NCBI RefSeq assembly: GCF_000755145.1
Contig: NZ_CP009228.1
Coordinates: 1,051,827-1,115,826, forward strand
Source of the DNA: Treponema putidum
GTDB taxonomy: Bacteria; Spirochaetota; Spirochaetia; Treponematales; Treponemataceae
DNA length: 64,000 nucleotides
Direction of reading: 5' to 3'
The stretch's first letter is position 1, and every line of letters begins with the position of its first letter. The notes beneath the pieces were generated by a model. It saw nothing but the letters and a program-made list of their open reading frames with translations, did not search any database and was not told the origin of the DNA. A program made the position numbers and the translations under genes. This document shows, one piece after another, positions 37,601 to 45,158 of this stretch.

Positions 37601-40600
37601 GATTTAAGTACGCTCAGCGAAGCGTCGAAACGCAAAGGCGAGATATCGATAAAAATCAAAATAGTTGATGTGGGACAAAACTTGTCGAGAGAAGAAACCG
37701 TAAAGCTGAACTTCGATATTACGCCCCCTGCAGGTGATTTGGGAGACTTTATCTACAGATACAGCGGAAACGTCAGAGTATCTTCCATAACGGACTCCAA
37801 TCTTGCACAAAAAGTAAAAGAAAAGGCTCCCGGCTCGTCTCCCGATTACAGCAAGCTGCGCCTTTTAATTAACGATAATATCTGCACGGTAACAAACGTC
37901 AGCGGAAATACGGTGTCTTTTGCCCCCAATCTCGATAAAGCGGGCACATACAATTGTCTTTTATATGAAGCGCCGTATATTATACGGAACGACGGCGGAA
38001 ACTGGATTGTGCGCGGTGTTGCAAACGACGACGGCTCGGGTATAAAAAAGATCGAAGCGACGGTTACCGTTGACGGGATGTCCGAATCAAGCGGTGAAAT
38101 TACAGGAAATAAAATAACCAAACATCTCGGCGGACAAGTCAGCTGGGAAGGAGAAATCAATTTAAGCACCCTAAAGGACGGTAAAGGAAAACTGAGCTGT
38201 AAGATTTACGATGAGCAGGATAACGTATATACAGTTCCCGATGTCAATGTAGTCGTAAAAAACAAGCCGATCGCCGTACAGAAGATTACGCTTATGACGG
38301 ACATAGGCGGTACACAGAAATCGTTTATAAGCGATAATTTGGATATTCCGTCCAACAAAGATACAAACCTCGATTTTACGGCGAATTTTGCAAGCAGCGG
38401 TTTTGCCTTTAAGAATAAAGATAATTCTAAAATAAAGGTTGACTTTACCGGCGGATACGGTACGGTAAAATATCAGCTTAAAAAAGAAAATGGTACTCGA
38501 TTGGGAGGACTTACCGCTATTACAAGCGGCGGTGAAATCGATTTAAAGGATCATTTTGGCACGACTGCAGATAAAATCAACAATTCAAACGGTACGCCGA
38601 CAAAAATTATCCTTGAGTTATGGGGCGAAACGGCGGGCTATACACAAGGCACGGATTCCGCTTTTGCAAAAGTCAATATTACTACGCTCTTTGAAGCTAT
38701 CGATACTACACCGCCGACGGTGGTCATCCTTCCGTTCCATTGGAACAGCGAAAACGATAACTCGCTATACGAAAACAAACGCACCAACGGGCATGTGGAA
38801 ATTGCAAAGATTAACAGCTTAGGCAACGATCACTCTTCCGTTTCGGGCAAGGTTACAATCCGCGGGTTTGTGTATGACAATATTAAAATTGATTCAATTA
38901 CAGCTGAGGTATCCGGTAAAACGTTAACAACTGCGCTTTCCGGCAATGGGCCGTGGACGGCCGGAACAATAACTTCGGCAGATGGTATTGTATTAAAGGT
39001 AAAAAAACTCGGTGCCGACTATCTTGGTTATTACGTTACATGGCAGATTGATTGGGACACTGAAAAGATGAGCGTAGGGCTTGCGAAAGACATTAAAGTA
39101 ACGGCTAACGATGGAACAACGACATTTTCCGATACCGGAGTGACTACAGCAAAAACAACAGGCGTTACCCGGGCTGAAAAAAGATCTGCAGAAAACGCTG
39201 TTTTCGCAAATAAGAAGCCGGGACAGTTCGTTGTGTTTACAAAAGGCGAAACGCAGTACCTTACACGTATAAGAAGCGTAACAGGCAATAAGGCAACGCT
39301 TGAAGATGACGTCCCCACTGAGGCAACCACAGCTTATATGTACGATTATACTGCAAACGAGCCGAAAACAACGGTAAACGTTGTGCCGTATATTACGGAG
39401 GTAGTAACGGGTTTAAAAGGTGCCGACGGCAGTCATAAAGGCGCCTTCTCTCGCTCTTCGACCGGCGAATATCCGGTACGGGCTGGGGAAACGATTAAAG
39501 TAAAAGGTTTTAACCTCGCAGGCGGAACGGTTATGCTCGGCACCTCTTCGCTCGGTACGAATTTGAACAGCGTAGCCATAGTATCATCGCATACGAGCGA
39601 CGATTTGTCTGTTAAGGTGGGTTCTATCGAATCCGTCAACAACAAGGTGGATATTACAAAGCCGTACAATATTGAAAGCAATGGAATTAATAACGATATC
39701 CTCAATGCAAAGCGTAAGCTGTTTGTATGGAATATGAAACCTATTATCAATAACAACTTTATGGAAAGCCCGCAGTTTGTGATGGATAGTAAGAGTAATT
39801 ATTATATGTCTTACGGATCTTTGGCCGGAAGTGATATGAGTTTCAATATGATGAAAAACGGCACTGTAAATCATACATCAACACAAATGGCTTCTGCAAA
39901 TATTATTGAACAGTGTTTTAGTAAATATCATAATACCGTAATAGCCTTTGATGATAGCGAAAATATGTACGGAGGTGCAACCAATACCGATAGAGCCGGA
40001 GGAAGTACGAGTTTTACGTTCTTCTCTCGTGAACAAGGCGAAGATGCACTCGGAACAAGCGGAAATTATACCGGTGGAACAAACCGCCGCCGTCTTGAAA
40101 ACAATAATAATATAGGCAGAGGTGTTTATGATGTAAACCGTGTGCAGATACCTAAGTTGGCAGTTAGAGGACCCGCCTCCGATGCAAAGGTTGCTCTTAT
40201 CTATTACGATAGAAATAACAACGCACTTCCCATTAAATTCCGTTACGGCTCCGTTACCGCTCCTGATAGCATTTCAAACGGTTTAGGTTATAATGTAAAG
40301 GATGATGGAGATTACAGCGATCCTAACAATTCAGGTTCTGCACGAGGCTATGAAGTTATAGCGGATAATGCGGATACCACCGTATATAAGAGCGGGGGCT
40401 ATGCTGCCGTTGCTCTTACCTCTACTGAACGAGCCGTTGCCGTGTGGTATGATTCCGTAAACAGCCGATTGGTATACAGTTATCGTGATGTAAACAGTTA
40501 TACGGAACCTGCTGCCGGTGCCGCTGATCGTAAAACTGCGGTATGGCAGGGTAATGCCGTAGTTGTTGATACCGGTGCACCGCTCTATGTTGATGTGGCA

Positions 40601-41080
40601 ATTGACGATGAGGACGGATTACACATCGGCTACTATTCCAGCGGTGACGGCGGGGTGAAATACGCCTACTTGCCGCCGAATAAAGTAAAAGGGACAACAA
40701 AGCCTGTTTCTACAGACTTTAAAGTTGTTAAGGTCGATACCCACATGAATCCCGGTACCCTTCTCAAAATTGGTGTACGCAAAGAAGATACCAAGCAGGT
40801 TCCGTACATCAGCTACTATCATAACGGTTTTTACGGTTCCGCAAATGCAGCGCGTATCGCCTGGCTTAAAGACGGTATTGCTTCTGCCGCCGACGTTAAA
40901 AACGGCGTTGAGAACGGTAAGTTTACCGGTAATTGGGTGGTTATGACGGTGCCTGCAAGCGCCGGTATCCAGCAGTACACGATTTGTCAGGGTGTGCCTA
41001 CGAGCGGTAATTATGCAAATAAGGTTATCGCCGCATACTTTACAACAAAGAATTACGAGATGGCGGTGCTGACGAAGTAA
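34643..41080 (+). CDS. Giant Ig-repeat lipoprotein (2145 aa)
   Basis: The signal peptide ends in a spirochaete-type lipobox (FLSVTC, Cys24), predicting a lipid-anchored protein. Ig-like repeats follow (VKDVSVVFKN, ITGRTTSFSREYDIDNTPPVFIV, and later VRGVANDDGSGIKKIEATV), then an IPT-like stretch near residue 1600 (GETIKVKGFNLAGGTVMLG). The final ~430 residues resemble a bladed repeat domain with motifs such as KVALIYYDRNNNALPIKFRYG, AVAVWYDSVNSRLVYSYRDV and GLHIGYYSSGDGGVKYAYL, suggesting a propeller. A strong terminator follows the stop. The last 36 codons are repeated at 41581-41691. Much of the gene is visibly richer in G+C than its neighbours, hinting at exchange with related species. Confidence 0.8.
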   Translation: MKKNRFFLIFLVLILFTVFLSVTCKQNIGLGGTIDIERPDGQIIYPDAGGAPIRGSFVMKGTAKDDEGVKDVSVVFKNTETGWVSKQYSAGLSDVNNGSVIWTLSVNNEFTGRTRDGHPLVKEYPIPDGKYIATVTVTDITGRTTSFSREYDIDNTPPVFIVSRPSTIVLNDDPTAQADPYGSVFTVIGQAEDRSKIEDLTLTVDGTDISISKKFVGKNINEEIATAVKNDTEFTDPLYKYNDINGNPKIKAHVFLTDNARFFKGDGNEGEGNTSEWYYLRDRDIRSVLEKGYTADVINDYFAGKRGSASSSNKTLKLLAKLYDDSDPEGQSVKQILENARIMTNGVTNEKFSFFTLDPNKSPGFKVTNGTHFPQSYPATTPDADLPHPGVEFFSGSVRPKVSLKLIPNRNSTPLVDHFNYNGYRSSGIVINMYKCNDDVSYVASGDKKILNLVQSATPAYSLKFADLSTQDELNQVVTGTSELTVQWQLPNPATFSAGYYVIEVEGKDTENNDFVAYDRNNSPGGSFVIKFEPAGNHLMILPGAPSGFVKEAFHVIANVSSGQPVTKVCYKLDGPAGESDTELPYSSGTEWKTAVPVSLGSLSEGPHTVHFWAKSAGQTAAAEKAFIKDTTGPVPVLEYPPANAEQAGTVRIMGSVSDAYAGVNKDGTKYIIGKQTSVPTINTTTGWRVMDKTTPVSWEFTYNLDDFSSNPASHGDLVSAGVYDIPVYILTEDTIGNKAVKDFTIRYDSNGDKPVITVLSPQQNQTLGGTVQIFGTAAARLGTPADIGNVYIQFSKNGDFNDTANGNMTFGTSGGGYDADWYKGGDGQLVPGTDGATGGSNWQISINENGAFNNPNGQNWAVYFRVCAKNKTTGKLGSWSETIKIFIDENYPTIGSPDSLKLVNKSDDSNPINYTSGMWIADGKKLIGSLYDDSGIKTVEISSQELLGNQKYNLSQALSNHWIVEDTAHAPASPGAKNYMLQIPLDLSTLSEASKRKGEISIKIKIVDVGQNLSREETVKLNFDITPPAGDLGDFIYRYSGNVRVSSITDSNLAQKVKEKAPGSSPDYSKLRLLINDNICTVTNVSGNTVSFAPNLDKAGTYNCLLYEAPYIIRNDGGNWIVRGVANDDGSGIKKIEATVTVDGMSESSGEITGNKITKHLGGQVSWEGEINLSTLKDGKGKLSCKIYDEQDNVYTVPDVNVVVKNKPIAVQKITLMTDIGGTQKSFISDNLDIPSNKDTNLDFTANFASSGFAFKNKDNSKIKVDFTGGYGTVKYQLKKENGTRLGGLTAITSGGEIDLKDHFGTTADKINNSNGTPTKIILELWGETAGYTQGTDSAFAKVNITTLFEAIDTTPPTVVILPFHWNSENDNSLYENKRTNGHVEIAKINSLGNDHSSVSGKVTIRGFVYDNIKIDSITAEVSGKTLTTALSGNGPWTAGTITSADGIVLKVKKLGADYLGYYVTWQIDWDTEKMSVGLAKDIKVTANDGTTTFSDTGVTTAKTTGVTRAEKRSAENAVFANKKPGQFVVFTKGETQYLTRIRSVTGNKATLEDDVPTEATTAYMYDYTANEPKTTVNVVPYITEVVTGLKGADGSHKGAFSRSSTGEYPVRAGETIKVKGFNLAGGTVMLGTSSLGTNLNSVAIVSSHTSDDLSVKVGSIESVNNKVDITKPYNIESNGINNDILNAKRKLFVWNMKPIINNNFMESPQFVMDSKSNYYMSYGSLAGSDMSFNMMKNGTVNHTSTQMASANIIEQCFSKYHNTVIAFDDSENMYGGATNTDRAGGSTSFTFFSREQGEDALGTSGNYTGGTNRRRLENNNNIGRGVYDVNRVQIPKLAVRGPASDAKVALIYYDRNNNALPIKFRYGSVTAPDSISNGLGYNVKDDGDYSDPNNSGSARGYEVIADNADTTVYKSGGYAAVALTSTERAVAVWYDSVNSRLVYSYRDVNSYTEPAAGAADRKTAVWQGNAVVVDTGAPLYVDVAIDDEDGLHIGYYSSGDGGVKYAYLPPNKVKGTTKPVSTDFKVVKVDTHMNPGTLLKIGVRKEDTKQVPYISYYHNGFYGSANAARIAWLKDGIASAADVKNGVENGKFTGNWVVMTVPASAGIQQYTICQGVPTSGNYANKVIAAYFTTKNYEMAVLTK

Positions 41081-41099
41081 CTGTTCCGCTTAGCGAGTT

Positions 41100-41133
41100 A
41101 TCCCCCCGTCGGTAATCCGATGGGGGATTTTTT
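41100..41133 (+). terminator. Intrinsic terminator of the Ig-repeat operon
   Basis: ATCCCCCCGTCGG and CCGATGGGGGAT pair (with one bulged C) around a TAAT loop and are followed by six T. It lies 20 bases after the stop codon. Confidence 0.88.
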
Positions 41134-41254
41134 ATGTGATGTGGGAAACCGCGGAAAGACAGCTGGTTTGGTAAGAGATCCAGGTATGAAGTGTCGAATG
41201 GAGCTGTTGCGATGCGGAAAATAAAAAAGAAAAATCGAAATATAAAATTAGATA

Positions 41255-41283
41255 TTGACTTTAGTATGAAATGTGTGTATGCT
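41255..41283 (+). promoter_or_regulatory. Promoter of the DUF3800 remnant and its leader
   Basis: TTGACT (41255-41260) and TATGCT (41278-41283) with a 17-base spacer. The predicted start is near 41290, 75-80 bases upstream of the broken DUF3800 gene. Confidence 0.65.
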
Positions 41284-41289
41284 CTAAAT

Positions 41290-41355
41290 CAGGGTCAAGA
41301 GTGCTGCCTTTAAGTGGTGCGTCGAGTTTTCTCGCTTGGCTCTCTTTTTTTGTTT
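41290..41355 (+). ncRNA. Candidate structured leader RNA upstream of DUF3800 (DUF3800-motif-like)
   Basis: Between a good promoter and the DUF3800 gene lies a ~65-base segment with stacked short inverted repeats (AAGAG...CTCTT type outer pairing, inner hairpin CGAG-TTTT-CTCG) ending in a run of seven T, so it can terminate as a small RNA. Published comparative genomics described several DUF3800 RNA motifs located near DUF3800 genes; I cannot tell whether this matches one. The structure is judged by eye only. Confidence 0.4.
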
Positions 41356-41366
41356 GGAGGCTTTTC

Positions 41367-41560
41367 ATGTATTTACTATATGCTGATGATTCAGGAGTAA
41401 CTTCAGACCCAAATGTAAAATATAGTGTTTTGGCAGGTTTTGCAACTTTTGAAATTTTGAATATAATGATAATGCATATTATGCAATAATTAAAGATTGT
41501 TTTGATAAAGAAAAAAATCTACAACATGGATTATATCTTTTGGAAAAAAATAACATATAA
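41367..41560 (+). pseudogene. Broken DUF3800 gene
   Basis: Opens with a GGAGG ribosome site and MYLLYADDSGVTSDPNVKY, the characteristic DUF3800 N-terminus with its Asp-x-Ser-Gly motif, then loses frame after FATFE and stops at 41489. Another frame from about 41462 encodes a plausible C-terminus (DNAYYAIIKDCFDKEK) to a TAA at 41558-41560. The central ~150-200 residues expected of the family are missing, so an internal deletion plus frameshift has destroyed it. DUF3800 proteins are RNase-H-like and often travel with mobile or defence genes. Confidence 0.7.
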
Positions 41561-41580
41561 CATCAGAAAGGAACGTCATT

Positions 41581-41691
41581 CAGCAGTACACGATTTGCCA
41601 GGGGGTACCGACGAGCGGGGACTATGCAAATAAGGTTATTGCTGCATACTTTACGAACAAGAACTACGAGATGGCGGTATTGACGAAGTAA
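41581..41691 (+). pseudogene. Duplicate tail of the 2145-aa Ig lipoprotein
   Basis: 36 codons plus stop (QQYTICQGVPTSGDYANK...MAVLTK) matching the C-terminus of the protein encoded at 34643-41080, with only Asn-to-Asp and Thr-to-Asn type changes. No start or ribosome site exists. The match continues about 30 bp past the stop into the terminator stem. It is the end of a lost paralogue or a duplication scar. Confidence 0.85.
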
Positions 41692-41710
41692 CTGTTCCGC
41701 TTAACGAGTT

Positions 41711-41748
41711 ATCCCCCCGTCGGATTGGTAGATGGGGGCATCTTTTTA
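41711..41748 (+). terminator. Degenerate copy of the Ig-operon terminator
   Basis: The left arm ATCCCCCCGTCGG is identical to that at 41100, but the right arm (GATGGGGGCATC followed by five T) has diverged. A stem of five G-C pairs plus flanking pairs is still possible. Confidence 0.5.
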
Positions 41749-41823
41749 CACATGTCCTCTAATTAATCTTTGCACTCTTGGCGTGCCTTGCGATTAATTT
41801 TCGAGGTATTCAGAAAATAAGGC

Positions 41824-41852
41824 TTGTAATAAAGGCCGAAATTTGATACAAT
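41824..41852 (+). promoter_or_regulatory. Promoter of the sigma-54 activator gene, leaderless spacing
   Basis: TTGTAA (41824-41829) and TACAAT (41847-41852) with an exact 17-base spacer. The ATG follows only five bases after the -10 box, so the expected start point falls within or at the start codon. Confidence 0.65.
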
Positions 41853-41857
41853 AAGAT

Positions 41858-42994
41858 ATGAAAAGGTGTGTTTATGCGGCGTATTCTAAAGAAGACGCAG
41901 ATTACTTTCTTAACGAAATCAAAAATTTATGGGATGTAACTTTAATATTTGATAGCAGCAAAATAATAGAAATTTTAAAGAATGACAACTTTGATTTTGT
42001 GATTTTAGATGCTGAGGCCGGCGGCTTTTTTTTGAGGGATATATCTGCATTAATAAAAAAAGAATTTCCTGACATACATATATTTATCATAATCCATTGT
42101 AATAAAAACGAGTGGAACTATGATTTATTCGGAAACGATATTTCGAGTATTTTCGAATTCCCATGCGACTTAAAAACTATTTATAATACGATTGAAAATT
42201 TTTTTCTTGATTCTTGTTGCCATGATAGGATTGCTGATTACACAATCGAAAAAGAATTCGCAGACATATTAAAAAATGAGGTAATTGGTGTAAGTAATTC
42301 CGTCAATGAACTTAGAAATTTTATATATAAAGCCTCGCAGTCAAAACTGCCTGTTCTTTTATTGGGAGAGACCGGTTCAGGCAAAGGTTTGGCAGCAGAT
42401 TTAATACATAAACTTTCACCTATTAAAAATAAAAAATTCCTCTCAATAAATGTCAGCTGTATACCGGAAGAATTGGCTGAGTCTTTTTTATTTGGAACAG
42501 AAGAGGGGAGTTTTACAGGAGCAATTAAAAAAGAAGGGGTCTTTTCTGAAGCTAAAGGAGGGACTATATTTTTAGATGAAATGGAAACTCTTTCTATGGA
42601 TGTTCAAGCAAAACTTCTACATGTTCTTGAGTCAGGCTTTGTACGGTCTGTGGGGGCAGTTACTGAAAAGAAGGTTGACTTCCGCTTAATAGCATCATCT
42701 AATGAAGACCTAAAACAGATGATACAAGAAAAAAAATTCAGGCAAGACCTTTATTATAGGCTGGATGTTTTGCGCCATGAAATACCGCCTCTAAGAAACA
42801 GAAAAGAAGACATAAAATATCTTGTTTACGCTTATTTATCCAAAATAAATAAAAATATAGATGATGAAGCTATAGCTAAGCTGCGTTTATATAACTGGCC
42901 GGGAAATATAAGGGAGCTTTATAACTGCTTAAATAGGGCAGGGATGCTTGCCGGTCAGGAACAAAGAATAGAAGCCCAGCATATACAATTTTAA
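41858..42994 (+). CDS. Sigma-54-dependent AAA+ activator lacking a DNA-binding domain
   Basis: 378 residues. Residues 1-120 form a receiver-like domain with a candidate phospho-Asp51 (FVILDAEAGG) but without the usual acidic pair near the first strand (CVYAAYSKED). The AAA+ module has Walker A GETGSGKG (170-177), a sigma-54-contact loop GSFTGA (217-222, Ser for the usual Ala), Walker B GGTIFLDEME and RxDLYYRLDVL (KFRQDLYYRLDVL). It ends at the end of the AAA+ lid (NWPGNIRELYNCLNRAGML plus ~16 residues) with no Fis-type helix-turn-helix. It may activate sigma-54 polymerase from solution or through a partner. No adjacent histidine kinase is seen. Confidence 0.85.
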   Translation: MKRCVYAAYSKEDADYFLNEIKNLWDVTLIFDSSKIIEILKNDNFDFVILDAEAGGFFLRDISALIKKEFPDIHIFIIIHCNKNEWNYDLFGNDISSIFEFPCDLKTIYNTIENFFLDSCCHDRIADYTIEKEFADILKNEVIGVSNSVNELRNFIYKASQSKLPVLLLGETGSGKGLAADLIHKLSPIKNKKFLSINVSCIPEELAESFLFGTEEGSFTGAIKKEGVFSEAKGGTIFLDEMETLSMDVQAKLLHVLESGFVRSVGAVTEKKVDFRLIASSNEDLKQMIQEKKFRQDLYYRLDVLRHEIPPLRNRKEDIKYLVYAYLSKINKNIDDEAIAKLRLYNWPGNIRELYNCLNRAGMLAGQEQRIEAQHIQF

Positions 42995-43680
42995 TCGTTC
43001 TCAGCCGGTTTTTGAGTTTGGTGAAGACCTTTTCCTTTTAGACAAACCGTTCCATCTTTTATTGTTATTTTACCCAGCACGCTGATAGGTCTGTCTGCAT
43101 CTATTTTTGAAACAAATTCACAAAATACGGGAACTACACCTTCCAATATCTGCTTTGTGTCATACCCTACTAAGAGATTAAAAGCCGTACTATAGGTTCC
43201 TGTTTGAATATTTGTAGGCATTCCTTTCCAGACTACCCAGCAATCTAGGTAGAGCAGAGGTTCCTGTTTTACTTGAGCATAAGAATAAACATCTTGGATA
43301 TTATCAAAACCCGGCTCGTCAAAGTAATCCATCAAAAGTCTTGATTTTTGTTTTATTGAAAAAGACGCATTAGATGAGAGCAATCTGTTTATTTCAACTT
43401 GGGCTGCATTGTCTCTATGAGCTTTAAAATAGTTTTGAGCATCCGTATAAGATTTTAATATTTGACTTTGAGTTAAAACATATAAATAAGAACCTTCCAT
43501 ATCTACGGCATGTTTTCTTTCATTGCTGTCCAATTTAAATTCATCTAAATTAGCTCTATCATTATCAGAAAATTGTCTTGTATTAATAACGTAAGGAACG
43601 ATAAAAATAAGAGAAATAATTGAAATGCTTAAAACAAGAGCGATTGCAATAATCTTTCCTTTTTTTCTTCCCTTCCCGGG
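42991..43680 (-). CDS. Membrane-anchored C-terminal half of a TPR protein (-1 frame)
   Basis: The frame is open from after a TAG at 43681-43683 but has no ATG, GTG or TTG until a TTG at 43533. Before that TTG it encodes a basic stretch and a clear membrane helix (GKIIAIALVLSISIISLIFIV), which would be wasted if translation began there. The upstream TPR gene enters this frame by a -1 shift at A AAA AAG (43659-43665). The fused product would be about 366 residues: TPR domain, membrane helix, then a ~190-residue external domain (ADRPISVLGKITIKDGTV) of unknown fold. I therefore treat this as the second half of one gene, made by frameshifting or broken by an indel. Confidence 0.65.
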   Translation of the reverse strand, partial: PGKGRKKGKIIAIALVLSISIISLIFIVPYVINTRQFSDNDRANLDEFKLDSNERKHAVDMEGSYLYVLTQSQILKSYTDAQNYFKAHRDNAAQVEINRLLSSNASFSIKQKSRLLMDYFDEPGFDNIQDVYSYAQVKQEPLLYLDCWVVWKGMPTNIQTGTYSTAFNLLVGYDTKQILEGVVPVFCEFVSKIDADRPISVLGKITIKDGTVCLKGKGLHQTQKPAEND

Positions 43681-44090
43681 CTAGGGTAAAGGGTTTTTAT
43701 TTTTCCGGATTGAACCAAATTTCCGATTTTTTCGGGAGAATTATTTTTACGGATAATATCTAATCCTTTTTTTGCAATCTTACAATTTGGATTATGCTCA
43801 AGGGCTTGCAGATAATATTCTACAGCTTCTGCAGTAAGTGAACGTCTTAAAGCCATTGCTGCGTAAGTTGACAGTAAGTCCGGATCGTTCGGCTTTATTT
43901 TTTTTGCTCTTGTAAGATAGGTCATAGCACTTTGAATATCACCGGCATACAAATATGAAAGGCCTAAATAAAAATGAAACGCAAATGAATCTCTGTAGTC
44001 AAGGATATGCGGTTCTAGTGTTGAGATTACTTCATTATATTTTTTTTTGCTTAATAATTTTTTACCTTGGTCTACAATAGAAACGGCCAT
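43629..44090 (-). CDS. TPR-repeat protein, zero-frame product ending just past a slippery site
   Basis: 153 residues with about three tetratricopeptide repeats (AFHFYLGLSYLYAGDIQSAMTYLTRAKKIKPND, in pieces; TYAAMALRRSLTAEAVEYYLQALEHNPN). Without frameshifting it ends in RLLQSLLF* shortly after EEKK; with a -1 shift it continues into a membrane helix and external domain. A Shine-Dalgarno-like AGGGAAG lies a few bases before the slippery heptamer. Last but one coding unit of the tmk-rpe cluster; the spacing from the preceding gene is three bases. Confidence 0.75.
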   Translation of the reverse strand: MAVSIVDQGKKLLSKKKYNEVISTLEPHILDYRDSFAFHFYLGLSYLYAGDIQSAMTYLTRAKKIKPNDPDLLSTYAAMALRRSLTAEAVEYYLQALEHNPNCKIAKKGLDIIRKNNSPEKIGNLVQSGKIKTLYPSPGREEKKERLLQSLLF

Positions 44091-44093
44091 TTT

Positions 44094-45158
44094 TTATTCC
44101 TGTATGTCCTGTATTGCGTTATCGGTTTGGTTTATTAAGTCTTGAATATACTCATCAGTTACTATGTCAGGATTTGATTCAACTTCAAGAATTTTATCCA
44201 ATAAAGTTTGTATGTATTGATAATCTTTTTCATCCTTTGGATTCATTTTTTCGGTGTTTGCCGAAGGAGTTTTATTATTTTCTTTATCCGTAATTTTTAC
44301 CTGAGATTCTTGTATATTATTTTCAGCATTCTTCCTTAAAAAATCATAACAGCCTATCAGCATTGTAACATTCATCTTCTCACCGTTTCCTACCATTTCT
44401 TTCGGCCAAACAAACAGAAGGGCAGAATCGTTATGAGAATATCTTGTACTAAAAAGTCTTCCCGGAACGGCATTAGGCAGCCACTTGCGGCTTTGAAGTC
44501 TTTCCCAACTAGCAGCGTAAATTATTTGAGGAATTTTTGCTTCAGAATGATTTATTAAAAACAAACAAGCCAAATCGGAATTTGCAGAAATGACGGCAGA
44601 GTCTCTTTCCAGTTTAGGTTCTAAGACCGTCTCTCTAAAAAGTCCCGTTCTTAAATCCGTATATAAAGGTGTTTGCCTCCTTTCACCTAGGTTGGTATCA
44701 AAAATTGCCTTTAAAGCAAACTCTGAAGTACTGCCGCTTGTGTTTTCAATTATAGTTTCAATCTTTAAAAGATGCCCTCCGGTACCGTAATCCTTTTCGG
44801 TAAAAGACAGTTTTTGGGTAACATAGAAAGAATCATTAAACTCATATAAAATGCTTATTGAATTTTCATCAGCCTCAATTTTAACTGGTTTTCCTATTCG
44901 TTTTTTTAGTTCATAAATCTTATTGTCTTTATAAACGTAAAATTTATTGGTTCGGCCTAGAGACCTATCATCATAAAGAGGTACATATTTATCCTTCCCT
45001 TTTTGAGAAAGATTGTAGAGGCAAAAATTTCCCGTCTTTCTAAAAACTACTAATTTAAGATTATTTTTTAAAAGTTCATAATCAGGCAAAGATTTAGCAT
45101 GTAAAAAAAGTGCAGCCATACCTAACAATAAAATACTGAAATATTTTTTTCCTCTCAT
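44094..45158 (-). CDS. Secreted hypothetical protein, 354 aa
   Basis: Signal peptide (KKYFSILLLGMAALFLHA, probably cut after HAKS or HA). The mature part is beta-rich for ~230 residues (KLVVFRKTGNFCLYN, SISILYEFNDSFYVTQKLSF, LLKIETIIENTSGSTSEFALKAIFDTNLG), resembling periplasmic or surface beta-sandwich proteins. A charged, helical C-terminal tail follows (TLLDKILEVESNPDI). Family not recognised. Its ATG overlaps the stop of the preceding TPR gene (ATGA), indicating translational coupling within the envelope-protein cluster. Confidence 0.7.
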   Translation of the reverse strand: MRGKKYFSILLLGMAALFLHAKSLPDYELLKNNLKLVVFRKTGNFCLYNLSQKGKDKYVPLYDDRSLGRTNKFYVYKDNKIYELKKRIGKPVKIEADENSISILYEFNDSFYVTQKLSFTEKDYGTGGHLLKIETIIENTSGSTSEFALKAIFDTNLGERRQTPLYTDLRTGLFRETVLEPKLERDSAVISANSDLACLFLINHSEAKIPQIIYAASWERLQSRKWLPNAVPGRLFSTRYSHNDSALLFVWPKEMVGNGEKMNVTMLIGCYDFLRKNAENNIQESQVKITDKENNKTPSANTEKMNPKDEKDYQYIQTLLDKILEVESNPDIVTDEYIQDLINQTDNAIQDIQE

